Positions 53,460 through 63,246 are shown, counted from the first letter of the stretch. The stretch: 64,000 nucleotides of DNA from Rhizobium sp. AC27/96 (GCF_001692325.1 NZ_LXKN01000046.1:124001-188000), one strand, 5' to 3'. The notes: generated from the sequence alone by a model not told the origin. Numbers and translations: made by a program.

Positions 53460-54518
53460 TTATGCTGCGAAAAGCGGCGGCTGCGCCGGCACGAAGAAGC
53501 GATCGATACTCTCCACCGTCACCTCCGCAAGGCTGGCCGGCGACCACTTCGGGTTGCGGTCCTTGTCGATGACAGCGGCGCGCACGCCTTCGTAGAAATC
53601 AGGATTATACAATATGCCCATGCAGGCGCCGAGTTCACGATCGAGGCATTCCGCAAGATTTGCGCTCGCACGGCCGGCGCGCAGCAGCCGCAGCGTCAGC
53701 TTGAGGCTGGTCGGCGAGCGGCTGGCAATCACGCCGGCGGTTTCGGCGGCGAATTCTCCCGGCTCCCGGCCCAGCGCCCGTAGAATGCCCTCAACCGTAT
53801 CCCCGGCGAAGGCGCGATCGATCAGGTCGCGGTTGACCGCGAGACGGCTCTCACCGGCATGCGTTGCCATGGTTTCGATCAGGGCATGCACGTCCAGAGT
53901 TGAAGCCGAGGCCGGCAGCGCCGCTATGGCATCCACCAACGTGGGCAGTGCAGAGGATGCAACGCAATAATCGGCGAAACCCGCGTGTAAGGCATCAGCG
54001 GCATCGATGGGAAGGCCCGCCAGCCCCATCCAGGTACCGGCCTCGCCCGGTGCGCGTGACAGGAGCCAGGTGGCGCCGACATCAGGGAAATAGCCAATAC
54101 CGGTTTCCGGCATGGCGAGGCGCGTGCGCTCGGTCACGACGCGATGGCTGCCATGCGCCGAGAGGCCGACGCCGCCGCCCATGGTGATACCGTCCATAAG
54201 CACGACATAGGGTTTGGGATAGCATGAAATGGCGTGGTTGAGCCGAAACTCTTCGCGCCAGAAGGTCTCGGCCTCGTCCGAACCATCCTTGCCGCTCTGG
54301 TGCAGCAGGCGGATATCGCCGCCCGCGCAGAGGCCGCGCTCTCCCTCGCCTTTGACGATGACGCTGGCAATTGAGGGATCGGCGGCAAAATCCTCAAGGG
54401 CCAAGGCTATGGCCCGCACCATCGGCAGCGTCAGGCTGTTCAGCGCCTTCGGCCTGTTAAGGCTGATGATGCCCGCGGAACCTCGCCGCTCGATGATCAC
54501 CTCGTCCGTGCCGCTCAT
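53460..54518 (-). CDS. 3-hydroxyisobutyryl-CoA hydrolase (crotonase family)
   Basis: 352 residues, longer than simple enoyl-CoA hydratases. Crotonase fold with VKGEGERGLCAGGDIRLLHQ-type oxyanion region, MDGITMGGGVGLSAHGSH, and LAMPETGIGYFPDVGATWLL, where PETxIGxFPDVG marks the HIBCH subgroup. Frees 3-hydroxyisobutyrate from CoA in valine catabolism. Between the GMC gene and mmsB. Confidence 0.9.
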   Translation of the reverse strand: MSGTDEVIIERRGSAGIISLNRPKALNSLTLPMVRAIALALEDFAADPSIASVIVKGEGERGLCAGGDIRLLHQSGKDGSDEAETFWREEFRLNHAISCYPKPYVVLMDGITMGGGVGLSAHGSHRVVTERTRLAMPETGIGYFPDVGATWLLSRAPGEAGTWMGLAGLPIDAADALHAGFADYCVASSALPTLVDAIAALPASASTLDVHALIETMATHAGESRLAVNRDLIDRAFAGDTVEGILRALGREPGEFAAETAGVIASRSPTSLKLTLRLLRAGRASANLAECLDRELGACMGILYNPDFYEGVRAAVIDKDRNPKWSPASLAEVTVESIDRFFVPAQPPLFAA

Positions 54519-54557
54519 GCAAATCTCCTCTTCTTACTCTCCTCTATCAATAGGCGC

Positions 54558-56153
54558 TCAGCGGTTGTCGGCAAGGATCATCTCTGCGGCTTTTTCGGCA
54601 ATCATGATCGTTGGCGAATTTGTGTTGCCTGATGTGATCGACGGCATGACCGAGGCGTCGGCAATCCGCAGTCCTGACAGGGCACGCAGACGCAGGCGCG
54701 GATCAACCACGCTTTGCGGATCGCCGCCCATCCGGCATGTGCCGACAGGATGGAAAATCGTTGTACCGATTTCACCCGCCGCGCGCTCCAGATCGGCGTC
54801 CGTCTGATAGGATGGGCCGGGCTTGAACTCCACCGGCCTGAACTTGACAAAAGAAGGTTGCGCCACGATCCGCCGTGTGAGGCGGATGGACCGCATGGCA
54901 ATCTCCTTATCGCGCGGAGCGGAGAGATAGTTCGGGCTGATCGCTGGCTGCATGGCAAAGTCCGGGCTGCCGATATGCACCGAGCCCCGGCTTTCGGGTC
55001 TCAGGTTGCAGACGCTGGCGGTGATGGCCGGAAAAGGATGGACGGGATCGCCGAACTTGTCGAGCGACACCGGTTGTACGTGATATTGCAGATCCGGCGT
55101 TTCCTTGTCCGGGCCGGAGCGGGTGAAGATGCCGAGCTGGCTCGGCGCCATCGCCATCGGACCCGAGCGGCGGACCAGATATTCGAGGCCGATTGCTGCC
55201 TTGCCCAGGAGTTTCGTCGCCTTCTCGTTCAGGGTGGGAACGCCCGTTACCTTGTAGGCCAAGCGCAGCTGCAGATGATCCTGCAGGTTCTCGCCGACCG
55301 CCGCGACCTCGCGCGTAACCTCTATACCTGCCTTGCGCAACACGTCGCCCTGGCCAATGCCCGACAGTTCGAGGATCTGCGGGGAGCCGATGGCACCGGC
55401 TGACAGCACGGTCTCCTTGTTCGCATAGGCGCGCTTCGTCACGCCGTCATGCTGAAACTCGACGCCGGTCACGGCATCGCCCTCGATGATCAGGCGGCGG
55501 ACCTGCGCCTTCGTCCAGACGATCAGATTGCCCTTCTTTAGTGCCGGTCGCAGGAAGGCCTTGGCGGTATTCCAGCGGATGCCGGAACGCTGGTTGACAT
55601 CAAAATAGCTCGATCCCTCATTGTCACCGCGATTGAAATCGGCCGTTTCGGGAATGCCCGCCTCACGGGCCGCCGCCTGGAAGGCATCGAGCACTGCCCA
55701 GCGCACACGCGCCTTTTCGACCCGCCATTCGCCGCCGGCACCATGCATCTCGTCCTTGCCCCGATAGTGATCCTCGGACTTGGTGAAATAGGGCAGCACG
55801 TCTTCCCAGCCCCAGCCGGCGCAACCGAGCTGGCGCCAGAGATCATAGTCGCGCGCCTGGCCGCGCATGTAGATCATGCCGTTGATGGAGGAGGAGCCGC
55901 CGAGCACCTTGCCACGCGGGTAGCTGAGCGACCGGCCGTTCAGCCCCGCCTCGGGCGTCGTGGTGAAGCACCAGTCGGTGCGGGGATTGTTGATGCAATA
56001 GAGATAGCCGACCGGGATATGGATCCAATGGTAATTGTCATTGCCGCCCGCCTCCAACAGCAAGACCCTGTTGTTGCGATCGGCCGAGAGCCGGTTGGCA
56101 AGCACGCAACCGGCGCTGCCGGCACCTATGATAATGTAGTCGAAGCGATCCAT
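54558..56153 (-). CDS. GMC-family FAD oxidoreductase (choline dehydrogenase-like)
   Basis: 531 residues from ATG 56153 (MDRFDYIIIGAGSAGCV); TTG 56159 is an alternative. FAD motif GAGSAGCVLANRLS, GMC signature RGKVLGGSSSINGMIYMRG, ATKxxG-type AIGSPQILELSGIG, C-terminal FHPVGTCRMGGDP with the active His and GNTNSPTIMIAEKAA. Oxidises a primary or secondary alcohol; substrate unknown. It looks like BetA but lies away from bet genes, next to valine degradation genes. Confidence 0.9.
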   Translation of the reverse strand: MDRFDYIIIGAGSAGCVLANRLSADRNNRVLLLEAGGNDNYHWIHIPVGYLYCINNPRTDWCFTTTPEAGLNGRSLSYPRGKVLGGSSSINGMIYMRGQARDYDLWRQLGCAGWGWEDVLPYFTKSEDHYRGKDEMHGAGGEWRVEKARVRWAVLDAFQAAAREAGIPETADFNRGDNEGSSYFDVNQRSGIRWNTAKAFLRPALKKGNLIVWTKAQVRRLIIEGDAVTGVEFQHDGVTKRAYANKETVLSAGAIGSPQILELSGIGQGDVLRKAGIEVTREVAAVGENLQDHLQLRLAYKVTGVPTLNEKATKLLGKAAIGLEYLVRRSGPMAMAPSQLGIFTRSGPDKETPDLQYHVQPVSLDKFGDPVHPFPAITASVCNLRPESRGSVHIGSPDFAMQPAISPNYLSAPRDKEIAMRSIRLTRRIVAQPSFVKFRPVEFKPGPSYQTDADLERAAGEIGTTIFHPVGTCRMGGDPQSVVDPRLRLRALSGLRIADASVMPSITSGNTNSPTIMIAEKAAEMILADNR

Positions 56154-56175
56154 AGTCAAAACTCGTCAGTTCCCG

Positions 56176-56318
56176 CTCCCGCTTGCGGGAGAGAGTTAGG
56201 GTGAGAGGGTATGAAGGTTCGGCAAGTCTAGGCTTTTCGATCAATGTCGAAACAGCCGTCATCCGCCCTTCGGCATCTTCTCCCCGCCCTCAGGCAAGCG
56301 CTGGATGGGGAGAAGCAA
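56176..56318. repeat. Palindromic repeat remnants
   Basis: An 8-bp-stem palindrome near 56176-56191 (CTCCCGCTTGCGGGAG), followed by a GAGAGTTAGGGTGAGAGGG-like unit, and an inverted pair CTTCTCCCC / GGGGAGAAG at about 56277-56315. Same family in style as the repeat at 52288. Lies between livM and the GMC gene. Confidence 0.5.
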
Positions 56319-56329
56319 AGGCAAAGCAA

Positions 56330-57322
56330 TCAACGGCGATATTCAAATCCCAGTTTTCGTCCCAACCGCGACGCGTAGAATTCGCCGACCACGCCGCGGC
56401 GGAAGAGAAGGACGCAAACCATGAAGACGATGCCGGTGATGATGGTGACCGGGAATTCCGACAGCGCGAGATAGTTTTCCAGCGTTGCTATGAAACCCGC
56501 GCCAAAAAGCGGGCCGATCAGCGTGCCGATGCCGCCGAGAAGCGTCATCAGGATCACCTCGCCCGACATCTGCCATGCGACGTCGGTCAGTGTCGCGAAC
56601 TGGAAGACCAGCGCCTTCACCGCACCCGCAAGACCCGCCAGCGCCGCCGACATGACGAAAGCGCCGAGCTTGTAGTGCGCCACGGAATAGCCGAGCGAAA
56701 TCGCCCGCTGCTCGTTTTCACGGATCGATTTCAGGATCATGCCGAAGGGCGAATTGATGAAACGCCAGGTGATCAGCACGCCGATCAGGAAAACGGCGAG
56801 GACGAAGTAGTACATGTTGAAGGAGTTGCTGAGATCGAGGATGCCGAAGAGATAGCCGCGCGGCACCGACTGGATGCCATCTTCACCCTGTGTGAATTCC
56901 GCCTGCAGGCAGAAGAAATAGAACATGTAGGACAGCGCCAGCGTGATCATGGCGAAATAGATGCCCTGCCGGCGGATCGCGACAAAGCCCATGACGAGGC
57001 CTAGCAATGCCGCACCGGCAACACCGATGAGGATGCCCAGTTCCGGCGGCACGCCCCATTGCTTCACTGTATAGGCTGTGAAATAGGCGGCTCCACCGAA
57101 GAAGGTGGCATGACCGAAGGACAGCAGCCCGGCATAACCGAGCAGCAGATTGAAGGCGCAGGCGAAGAGCGCGAAGCAAAGCACCTTCATCACGAAGATC
57201 GGGTAGATGAAGAACGGCGCCCAGATCAGCCCGATGACGCCGAGAACAAGCAATAGTTTCTGCGCCGAGAACCTCTGGCGGCGCCTGGATCCCAATGTGG
57301 TTAGATCGACCATCTCACGCAT
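56330..57322 (-). CDS. livM: Branched-chain amino-acid-type ABC transporter permease LivM
   Basis: 330 residues with about eight to ten membrane segments (LLVLGVIGLIWAPFFIYPIF onward) and the LivM motif FGMILKSIRENEQRAISLGY-type coupling loop (SIRENEQRAISLGYSV). Starts inside livH's last bases (8-bp overlap). Forms the inner-membrane pore with LivH. Substrate is probably a branched-chain amino acid or an analogue. Confidence 0.93.
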   Translation of the reverse strand: MREMVDLTTLGSRRRQRFSAQKLLLVLGVIGLIWAPFFIYPIFVMKVLCFALFACAFNLLLGYAGLLSFGHATFFGGAAYFTAYTVKQWGVPPELGILIGVAGAALLGLVMGFVAIRRQGIYFAMITLALSYMFYFFCLQAEFTQGEDGIQSVPRGYLFGILDLSNSFNMYYFVLAVFLIGVLITWRFINSPFGMILKSIRENEQRAISLGYSVAHYKLGAFVMSAALAGLAGAVKALVFQFATLTDVAWQMSGEVILMTLLGGIGTLIGPLFGAGFIATLENYLALSEFPVTIITGIVFMVCVLLFRRGVVGEFYASRLGRKLGFEYRR

Positions 57323-58202
57323 CCCGACCGAAGAGGCCCGCGGGCCTGATGAGCAGCACGATCGCCATGATCACGAAGATGACGATATTCGACGCTTCCG
57401 GATAGAAGACCTTGGTCAGGCCCTCGGCAATCCCGAGCATATAGCCAGTGACGATCGCGCCCATGATCGACCCCATGCCGCCAACGACGACCACGGCGAA
57501 GACGATAATGATCATATTCGATCCCATCAGCGGCGAGACCTGGTAGATCGGCGCAGCCAGCACGCCGGCAAAGGCCGCGAGTGCAACGCCGAAACCGTAG
57601 GTCAGCGTCAGCAGCACGGGGACGTTGACGCCGAAGACCTGGACAAGGGTGGAGTTTTCCGTCGCCGCGCGGAGATAGGCGCCGAGCTTGGTTTTTTCGA
57701 TCAGAAGCCAGGTGCCGATGCAGACGATCAGCGAGGCGATGACCACCCAGCCACGATAAACAGGCAGGAACATGAAACCGATGTTCCGGGCGCCCGCCAG
57801 CTCGGCAGGAACGGCATAGGGCTGGCCGGAGGAGCCATAGAAATAACGGAACGTGCCTTCGATGGTCAGCGCCATGCCGAAGGTAAAGAGCAGGCCGTAG
57901 AGCGGATCGATCTTGTAGAGCTGGCGCAGGCATAGCCTCTCGACCACCGCTCCGAACAGCCCGACGATCAGCGGCGCCAGGATCAAGGCCGGCCAGTAGC
58001 CGATGCCGCCATAGGCAAGCAGCAGATAGGCGGTGAAGGCGCCGAGCATGTAGAGCGCGCCATGGGCAAAATTGATCACCCGCAGCATGCCGAAGATGAT
58101 CGCCAGCCCCAGGCTTAACAGCGCATAGAAAGAGCCGTTGATGAGGCCGATCAGCAATTGTCCGAGAAGGGCCTGGGCGGGGATACCGAATATCGTCGTC
58201 AT
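57315..58202 (-). CDS. livH: Branched-chain amino-acid-type ABC transporter permease LivH
   Basis: 295 residues, typical LivH: LLIGLINGSFYALLSLGLAI, FGMLRVINFAHGALYMLGAF, and the coupling loop TKLGAYLRAATENSTLVQVFG-type region. Lies 3 bp after livF and overlaps livM by 8 bp. Confidence 0.94.
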   Translation of the reverse strand: MTTIFGIPAQALLGQLLIGLINGSFYALLSLGLAIIFGMLRVINFAHGALYMLGAFTAYLLLAYGGIGYWPALILAPLIVGLFGAVVERLCLRQLYKIDPLYGLLFTFGMALTIEGTFRYFYGSSGQPYAVPAELAGARNIGFMFLPVYRGWVVIASLIVCIGTWLLIEKTKLGAYLRAATENSTLVQVFGVNVPVLLTLTYGFGVALAAFAGVLAAPIYQVSPLMGSNMIIIVFAVVVVGGMGSIMGAIVTGYMLGIAEGLTKVFYPEASNIVIFVIMAIVLLIRPAGLFGRDA

Positions 58203-58205
58203 GGC

Positions 58206-58913
58206 TCAGACCCCCAGCACTTTGTGCAGCATGTCCATGCGCTCAGACAATTCGCCGACCGGAAATTCCGAAACCATCTGGCCATGATCCATCACATAGA
58301 AGCGGTCTGCAATGCGGCTTGCGAAGCGAAAATTCTGCTCGACCAGCAGGATGGTCATGCCGCGCGCCTTCAGCTTCTGCAGGACGTCACCGATGCGCTG
58401 GACGATGACGGGTGCGAGACCTTCCGTCGGCTCGTCGAGCAGCATCATGCGCACGCCGGTGCGCAAGATGCGGGCCATGGCGAGCATCTGTTGCTCGCCG
58501 CCGGAGAGCTTGGTGCCGGGACTGTTGCGGCGCTCATGCAGGTTGGGAAACAGTTCGAAAATCTCGTCGACCGTCATGCCTCCCGATGCCACCACCGGCG
58601 GCAGCATGAGGTTTTCATAGACGCTGAGCGTCGAGAAGATGCCGCGCTCTTCCGGCACGAAGCCGATGCCCTTGTGGGCCGTCTTGTGCAAGGGCACCTG
58701 CATCATATCGGTGCCGGCAAAGGCGACCCTGCCCTTGCGGGCACGGACGATGCCGACGATGGTGCGCAAGGTCGTCGTCTTGCCGACGCCGTTGCGGCCG
58801 AGGATGGTGATGGTTTCGCCCTCGCCCACCCGCATGTCGACGCCATGCAGGATGTGGCTTTCGCCATACCAGGCATTGAGACCCTGAACCTCAAGCAATG
58901 CCGCCATCGTCAA
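58206..58913 (-). CDS. livF: Branched-chain amino-acid-type ABC transporter ATPase LivF
   Basis: 235 residues. Walker A LGRNGVGKTTTLRTI, signature LSGGEQQMLAMARIL, Walker B MMLLDEPTEGLAP. Second ATPase of the transporter. Overlaps livG by 4 bp. Confidence 0.94.
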   Translation of the reverse strand: MTMAALLEVQGLNAWYGESHILHGVDMRVGEGETITILGRNGVGKTTTLRTIVGIVRARKGRVAFAGTDMMQVPLHKTAHKGIGFVPEERGIFSTLSVYENLMLPPVVASGGMTVDEIFELFPNLHERRNSPGTKLSGGEQQMLAMARILRTGVRMMLLDEPTEGLAPVIVQRIGDVLQKLKARGMTILLVEQNFRFASRIADRFYVMDHGQMVSEFPVGELSERMDMLHKVLGV

Positions 58914-59692
58914 GATTCCTCCGTGCCCATATAGGCTTCCCGGACGCGCGGGTCGCTGCTGACGGTGGCGTAATCGCCCTGGGCCAGAATCTCGCCGCGC
59001 TGGAGCACGGTGACATGATGGCAGATATCGGCGACGACGGAGAGATTGTGCTCTACCATGAGCACGGCCCTGTCACGCGCCACATCGCGGATGATGGCGG
59101 AGACGGTGTTGACATCTTCCAGCCCCATGCCGGCCATCGGTTCGTCGAGCAGCAGCACCTTCGGGTCGAGCGCGAGGGTCGTCGCGATCTCAAGCACGCG
59201 CTTGCGGCCATAGGAGAGATCGGCGGCGACGGCATCGCGCTCCTTGGAAAGACCGACCGAGGCGAGGAGTTGCTCGGCGCGGGCATTGAGGCTGTCGAGC
59301 GCCGAAATCGGACGCCAGAATTGATGCGCGAGATCGCTGGCGCGCTGCAGGGCGACACGCACATTGTCCAGCACGGTGAGGTGCGGGAAGACAGCCGATA
59401 TCTGGAAGGAACGCACGAGGCCCATGCGGGCGACCTTGTCCGGTCTCGTGCGGGTAATATCGGTGCCGAGCAGCGTGATCGTGCCGTGCGTCGGCTGCAG
59501 GAACTTGGTGAGCAGGTTGAATACCGTCGTCTTGCCGGCACCATTGGGGCCAATCAAGGCGTGGACCTGGGCATGATGCACATCGAGATCGACGTTCTTG
59601 ACGGCGGTGAAGCCGCCAAAATCGCGGCGGAGGCCTCGGGCGGATAACACCACCCGAGGTTCTTCAGTTTGTTGTGTCGCTGGGATCGCCAT
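58910..59692 (-). CDS. livG: Branched-chain amino-acid-type ABC transporter ATPase LivG
   Basis: 260 residues. Walker A IGPNGAGKTTVFNLL, signature LSYGRKRVLEIATTL, Walker B VLLLDEPMAGMG. LivG-type with the usual LSYG signature. Follows the binding-protein gene by 15 bp. Confidence 0.94.
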   Translation of the reverse strand: MAIPATQQTEEPRVVLSARGLRRDFGGFTAVKNVDLDVHHAQVHALIGPNGAGKTTVFNLLTKFLQPTHGTITLLGTDITRTRPDKVARMGLVRSFQISAVFPHLTVLDNVRVALQRASDLAHQFWRPISALDSLNARAEQLLASVGLSKERDAVAADLSYGRKRVLEIATTLALDPKVLLLDEPMAGMGLEDVNTVSAIIRDVARDRAVLMVEHNLSVVADICHHVTVLQRGEILAQGDYATVSSDPRVREAYMGTEES

Positions 59693-59707
59693 AAGCCGGC
59701 TGCAACC

Positions 59708-60916
59708 TTATTGCTTGACGAGATCGCAACCGCTCTTGGCCGGATCGATATAGGCTTCCTTGCCAGGAATGGTCGCCAGCACGTTGAAGTAATCCCACGG
59801 CTCCTTGCTCTCTTCCGGCTTCTTGACCTGGAGCAGATACATGTCGTGGATCATGCGGCCATTGGCGCCGACCGTGCCGCCGCGACCGAAGAAATCGTCG
59901 ACGGGCATTTCATGCAGTTCCTTGGCGACAGCCTCGGTATCGTCGGTGCCGGCCTTCTGCACGGCCTTCAGATATTGCATGACGGCGGAATAGGTGCCGG
60001 CATGGACCATATTCGGCATCTTGCCGGTGCGGGCGAAGAAGCGCTTGCCGAATTCGCGGCTCTTGTCGTCGAGGTTCCAGTAATAGCCTTCGGTCAGCGT
60101 CAGGCCTTGAGCCGCCTGCAGGCCGAGGCCGTGGACTTCCGCCAGCGTGAAGAGCAGCGCCGCCAGATGCTGGCCGCCCTGGGTGATGCCGAATTCGGAA
60201 GCCTGCTTGATGGCGTTTGATGTATCGAGGCCGGCATTGGCAAGGCCGATAACCTTGGCGCCCGAAGACTGCGCCTGCAGCAGGAAGGACGAGAAATCGT
60301 TCGTCGACAGCGGATGGCGCACGGAGCCGAGGATCTTGCCGCCGCTTGCCTTGACATAATCTCCAGTCTGCTGCTCCAGCGAATAGCCGAAGGCATAGTC
60401 TGCCGTGAGGAAGAACCAGGTATCGCCCCCCTGCTTGACCAATGCACCGCCGGTGCCGACGGCCAGGGCATGCGTGTCATAGGCCCAATGGAAGCCATAG
60501 GGCGAGCACTGCTTGCCGGTCAGATCGGATGTCGCCGCACCGGTGACGATATCGATCTTCTTCTTCTCCTTGGCGACGGCCTGCACGGCCAGCGCCACGG
60601 AAGAGGTCGTCAGCTCCATGATCGCATCGACCTTGTCCTGATCGTACCATTGGCGGGCGATGTTGGAGGCAATATCCGGCTTGTTCTGATGGTCGGCGTC
60701 GACGATCTCGATCGGCACGCCCAGAACCTTGCCGCCAAAATCTTCGGCGGCCATCTTGGCAGCTTCCACCGACGACTTGCCGCCAAAGTCGGCATAGACG
60801 CCGGACTGGTCGTTCAGGATGCCGATCTTCACGACACCATCGGACGCGCCGGCGGCTAAGGCCGCGGTGCTGGTTGCAAGCAGAAGCGCCAGGGATGCAA
60901 TAAGACTCTTTCGCAT
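59708..60916 (-). CDS. Periplasmic branched-chain amino-acid-type binding protein (LivK-like)
   Basis: 402 residues with a signal peptide (RKSLIASLALLLATSTAALA) and a type I periplasmic-binding fold: DGVVKIGILNDQSGVYADFG, VDADHQNKPDIASNIARQW, then a C-terminal lobe ending KSGCDLVKQ. First gene of the liv operon; ligand may be a branched-chain amino acid, urea-like or aromatic compound; such proteins vary widely. Promoter lies in 60917-61087. Confidence 0.9.
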   Translation of the reverse strand: MRKSLIASLALLLATSTAALAAGASDGVVKIGILNDQSGVYADFGGKSSVEAAKMAAEDFGGKVLGVPIEIVDADHQNKPDIASNIARQWYDQDKVDAIMELTTSSVALAVQAVAKEKKKIDIVTGAATSDLTGKQCSPYGFHWAYDTHALAVGTGGALVKQGGDTWFFLTADYAFGYSLEQQTGDYVKASGGKILGSVRHPLSTNDFSSFLLQAQSSGAKVIGLANAGLDTSNAIKQASEFGITQGGQHLAALLFTLAEVHGLGLQAAQGLTLTEGYYWNLDDKSREFGKRFFARTGKMPNMVHAGTYSAVMQYLKAVQKAGTDDTEAVAKELHEMPVDDFFGRGGTVGANGRMIHDMYLLQVKKPEESKEPWDYFNVLATIPGKEAYIDPAKSGCDLVKQ

Positions 60917-61087
60917 ATCCTCTCCTCCCAGAGATTTGGCAAAACAGATCTGTTCAAAATTGGCCAGCCGCCTTCCTCAAAACGACTTTCCCGTGCCCGT
61001 AGGATCAAGGAAATCACGCGTTGACGCAAGTCGCGATTGCAACTAATTGCAAACAAGGTCTGTTCATTTTTGAACAGAGGGGGAGAT
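60917..61087. promoter_or_regulatory. Divergent liv-operon / LysR-regulator promoter region
   Basis: 171 bp between the divergent starts of the binding-protein gene and the LysR gene, the usual layout for LysR control. The segment TTGCAACTAATTGCAAACAA at about 61035-61054 contains the near-palindrome TTGCAACTAATTGCAA, which is a plausible LysR-type site (inference). Confidence 0.45.
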
Positions 61088-62014
61088 ATGAAGGTCACGC
61101 CGCATTTTACCTGGGACGATCTGCAGTTCTTCCTCGCGGTGGCGCGCACGGGGCAGCTTTCGACCGCGGCCCGGCAGTTGCGCACCAGCCATGCCACCGT
61201 TTCGCGCCGCATCGACCGGCTGGAATTCGCCTTGAAGGTCAAGCTCTTCGAGCGCAATCCCCGCGGCTACATGCTGACGGGCATGGGGCAACGCTTCATC
61301 GAGACGGCCGAGCGCATGGAGCTTGAAACCGAACGTCTCAGGGCGGATCTTTCAACCGGATCGGCGGCGCAGCGCGGTGTCGTGCGCATCAGCGCGCCAG
61401 AGGGCTTTTCCAACTTCTTCTTCACCGGCGTATTGCCGGAATTTACCGCCAGACATCCCAATATTTCGCTGGAACTGATCACCATCCAGCAGATCATGTC
61501 GCTTTCGCGCAAGGAGGCCGACATCGTCGTCGTGCTGGACCCGCCGAAGGCCGGCCCCTATTTCACCGAGAAGCTGACCGACTATCATCTGCAGGTCTAT
61601 GGGTCGCGAGACTACCTCGCCCGTCATCCGGCCATCGAAAGCCGCGATGAACTGCCCGATTTTGCCTTCATCAGCTATATCGAGGATATGATCTTCGCGC
61701 CGGGACTGGATTATCTCCGCGACGTTCATCCGCGCATCAAGCCGCACTTTCAGAGCTCGAGCATATTTGCGCAGTTGACGGCAACGAAGAACGGGCTGGG
61801 ACTATGCGTGCTGCCATTTTTCATCGCCGGCAAGCATCCGGATCTGCAAGTGGTGCTGCCGCAGGAGGTGGATCTGAGGCGCCATTACTGGATTACATGC
61901 CACCGCGACCTGCGTCAGTCGCCGCGCGTGCGCACCGTCATCGATTTCGTGTCGGAAGCCGTGCGCAAAAACGCGCCGGCCTTTCTCGGCCCCTGGAGGG
62001 CGACGGATAGCTGA
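61088..62014 (+). CDS. LysR-type transcriptional regulator
   Basis: 308 residues from ATG 61088, with GGGGGAG just upstream (the frame is open 17 codons before). N-terminal winged helix: LQFFLAVARTGQLSTAARQL, RTSHATVSRRIDRLEFALKV, then an effector domain (about 90-300). Divergent from the liv operon and probably its regulator; the effector may be the transported substrate. Confidence 0.92.
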   Translation: MKVTPHFTWDDLQFFLAVARTGQLSTAARQLRTSHATVSRRIDRLEFALKVKLFERNPRGYMLTGMGQRFIETAERMELETERLRADLSTGSAAQRGVVRISAPEGFSNFFFTGVLPEFTARHPNISLELITIQQIMSLSRKEADIVVVLDPPKAGPYFTEKLTDYHLQVYGSRDYLARHPAIESRDELPDFAFISYIEDMIFAPGLDYLRDVHPRIKPHFQSSSIFAQLTATKNGLGLCVLPFFIAGKHPDLQVVLPQEVDLRRHYWITCHRDLRQSPRVRTVIDFVSEAVRKNAPAFLGPWRATDS

Positions 62015-62031
62015 CCTTGCAGACTTGCCGG

Positions 62032-63066
62032 TCAGATGCTCGGGGCGGCGAAGACCTTTTTCAACCCGCCGGCATCGAAGCCTGAGCGCTGGGCAAGACG
62101 AAGCTCCCAATCCAGCGACGAACGGACGATCGTTTCGAGATTGTTGTGTTTCGGTACCCAGCCAAGTTCGCGATGGGCAAGCGTTGCGTCGGCGATGACG
62201 CTTGCCGTATCGCCGGGTCTGCGCGGGGCGATATGGATGCGGAAGGCGCGGCCATGCACACGCATCACCATGTTCAGCACATCGAGCACGGAATAGCCCA
62301 GACCATAGCCGCAATTGGCAACCAGCGATCTGCCGCCGCTGCGCAGATGCCGCAGCGCCAGGAGATGCGCCTCGGCGAGATCGCTGACGTGAATATAGTC
62401 GCGAACGCCCGTGCCATCATGAGTCGGGTAATCGGTCCCGTAGATATCCACCTGCCGGCGGCGACCAAGTGCTGCCTCGCAGGCAACCTTGACGAGATGG
62501 GTGGCGCCCTCGCTCGACTGGCCCGCCCGCCCTTCAGGATCGGCACCGGCGACGTTGAAATAGCGCAGCGCCACATAACCGAAATCATAGGCCGCCGCCG
62601 CATCGCGCAGCATCAGCTCAGACATCAGCTTGGATTGGCCATAGGGAGATTCCGGGCATAGAGGCGCGTCCTCACTGACCGGTCTGTCAGCCGGTTGCCG
62701 GCCATAGACGGCAGCGGTCGAGGAAAAGACGAAGTGACGAATGCCCGCCTTGACGGCGGCGCTCATCAGAATGCGGGTCTTGCCGGTATTGTTTTCGTAA
62801 TAGGCAAGCGGATCCTCGAGCGAGGTCGGGACGACGGCTGAACCGGCGAAATGGATGATGGCGTCGATGTCATTTTCGGCGAAGATCGCCTGCAGCAGCG
62901 CTTCATCCGCGACATCGCCGAGATAGAAGCGGGCAGCCGGCGGAACCGCCCAGCGGAAACCGGTGGACAGACGGTCGATGACCACCACGTCCTCGCCGGA
63001 ATCCAGCAATTTCCAGACCATGTGACTGCCGATATAACCGGCTCCACCCGTCACCAACACCGTCAT
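62032..63066 (-). CDS. galE: UDP-glucose 4-epimerase
   Basis: 344 residues from ATG 63066 (MTVLVTGGAGYIGSHM). Rossmann GGAGYIG, NAD region FAGSAVVPTSLEDPLAYYEN, catalytic Ser/Tyr/Lys (FSSTAAVYG and SPYGQSK), substrate part DYIHVSDLAEAHLLAL. Interconverts UDP-glucose and UDP-galactose for surface polysaccharide; called exoB in some rhizobia. Confidence 0.93.
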   Translation of the reverse strand: MTVLVTGGAGYIGSHMVWKLLDSGEDVVVIDRLSTGFRWAVPPAARFYLGDVADEALLQAIFAENDIDAIIHFAGSAVVPTSLEDPLAYYENNTGKTRILMSAAVKAGIRHFVFSSTAAVYGRQPADRPVSEDAPLCPESPYGQSKLMSELMLRDAAAAYDFGYVALRYFNVAGADPEGRAGQSSEGATHLVKVACEAALGRRRQVDIYGTDYPTHDGTGVRDYIHVSDLAEAHLLALRHLRSGGRSLVANCGYGLGYSVLDVLNMVMRVHGRAFRIHIAPRRPGDTASVIADATLAHRELGWVPKHNNLETIVRSSLDWELRLAQRSGFDAGGLKKVFAAPSI

Positions 63067-63246
63067 TCTTCGCGTCCCCGCCAAGTCCTATCGGCGATAT
63101 ATGAGGCCTCCCTCCTTGCCAATTTGATTAAAACGGCGAGGTTGCTGGGCGAAGATTGGTGGAATGGTTAGGATAGTCTTTCGCGGATCGATTGTATTTT
63201 ATAGGTTGGCTGTGCGACTGTTAGCATCTCTATTCGCGGGGAGCGC

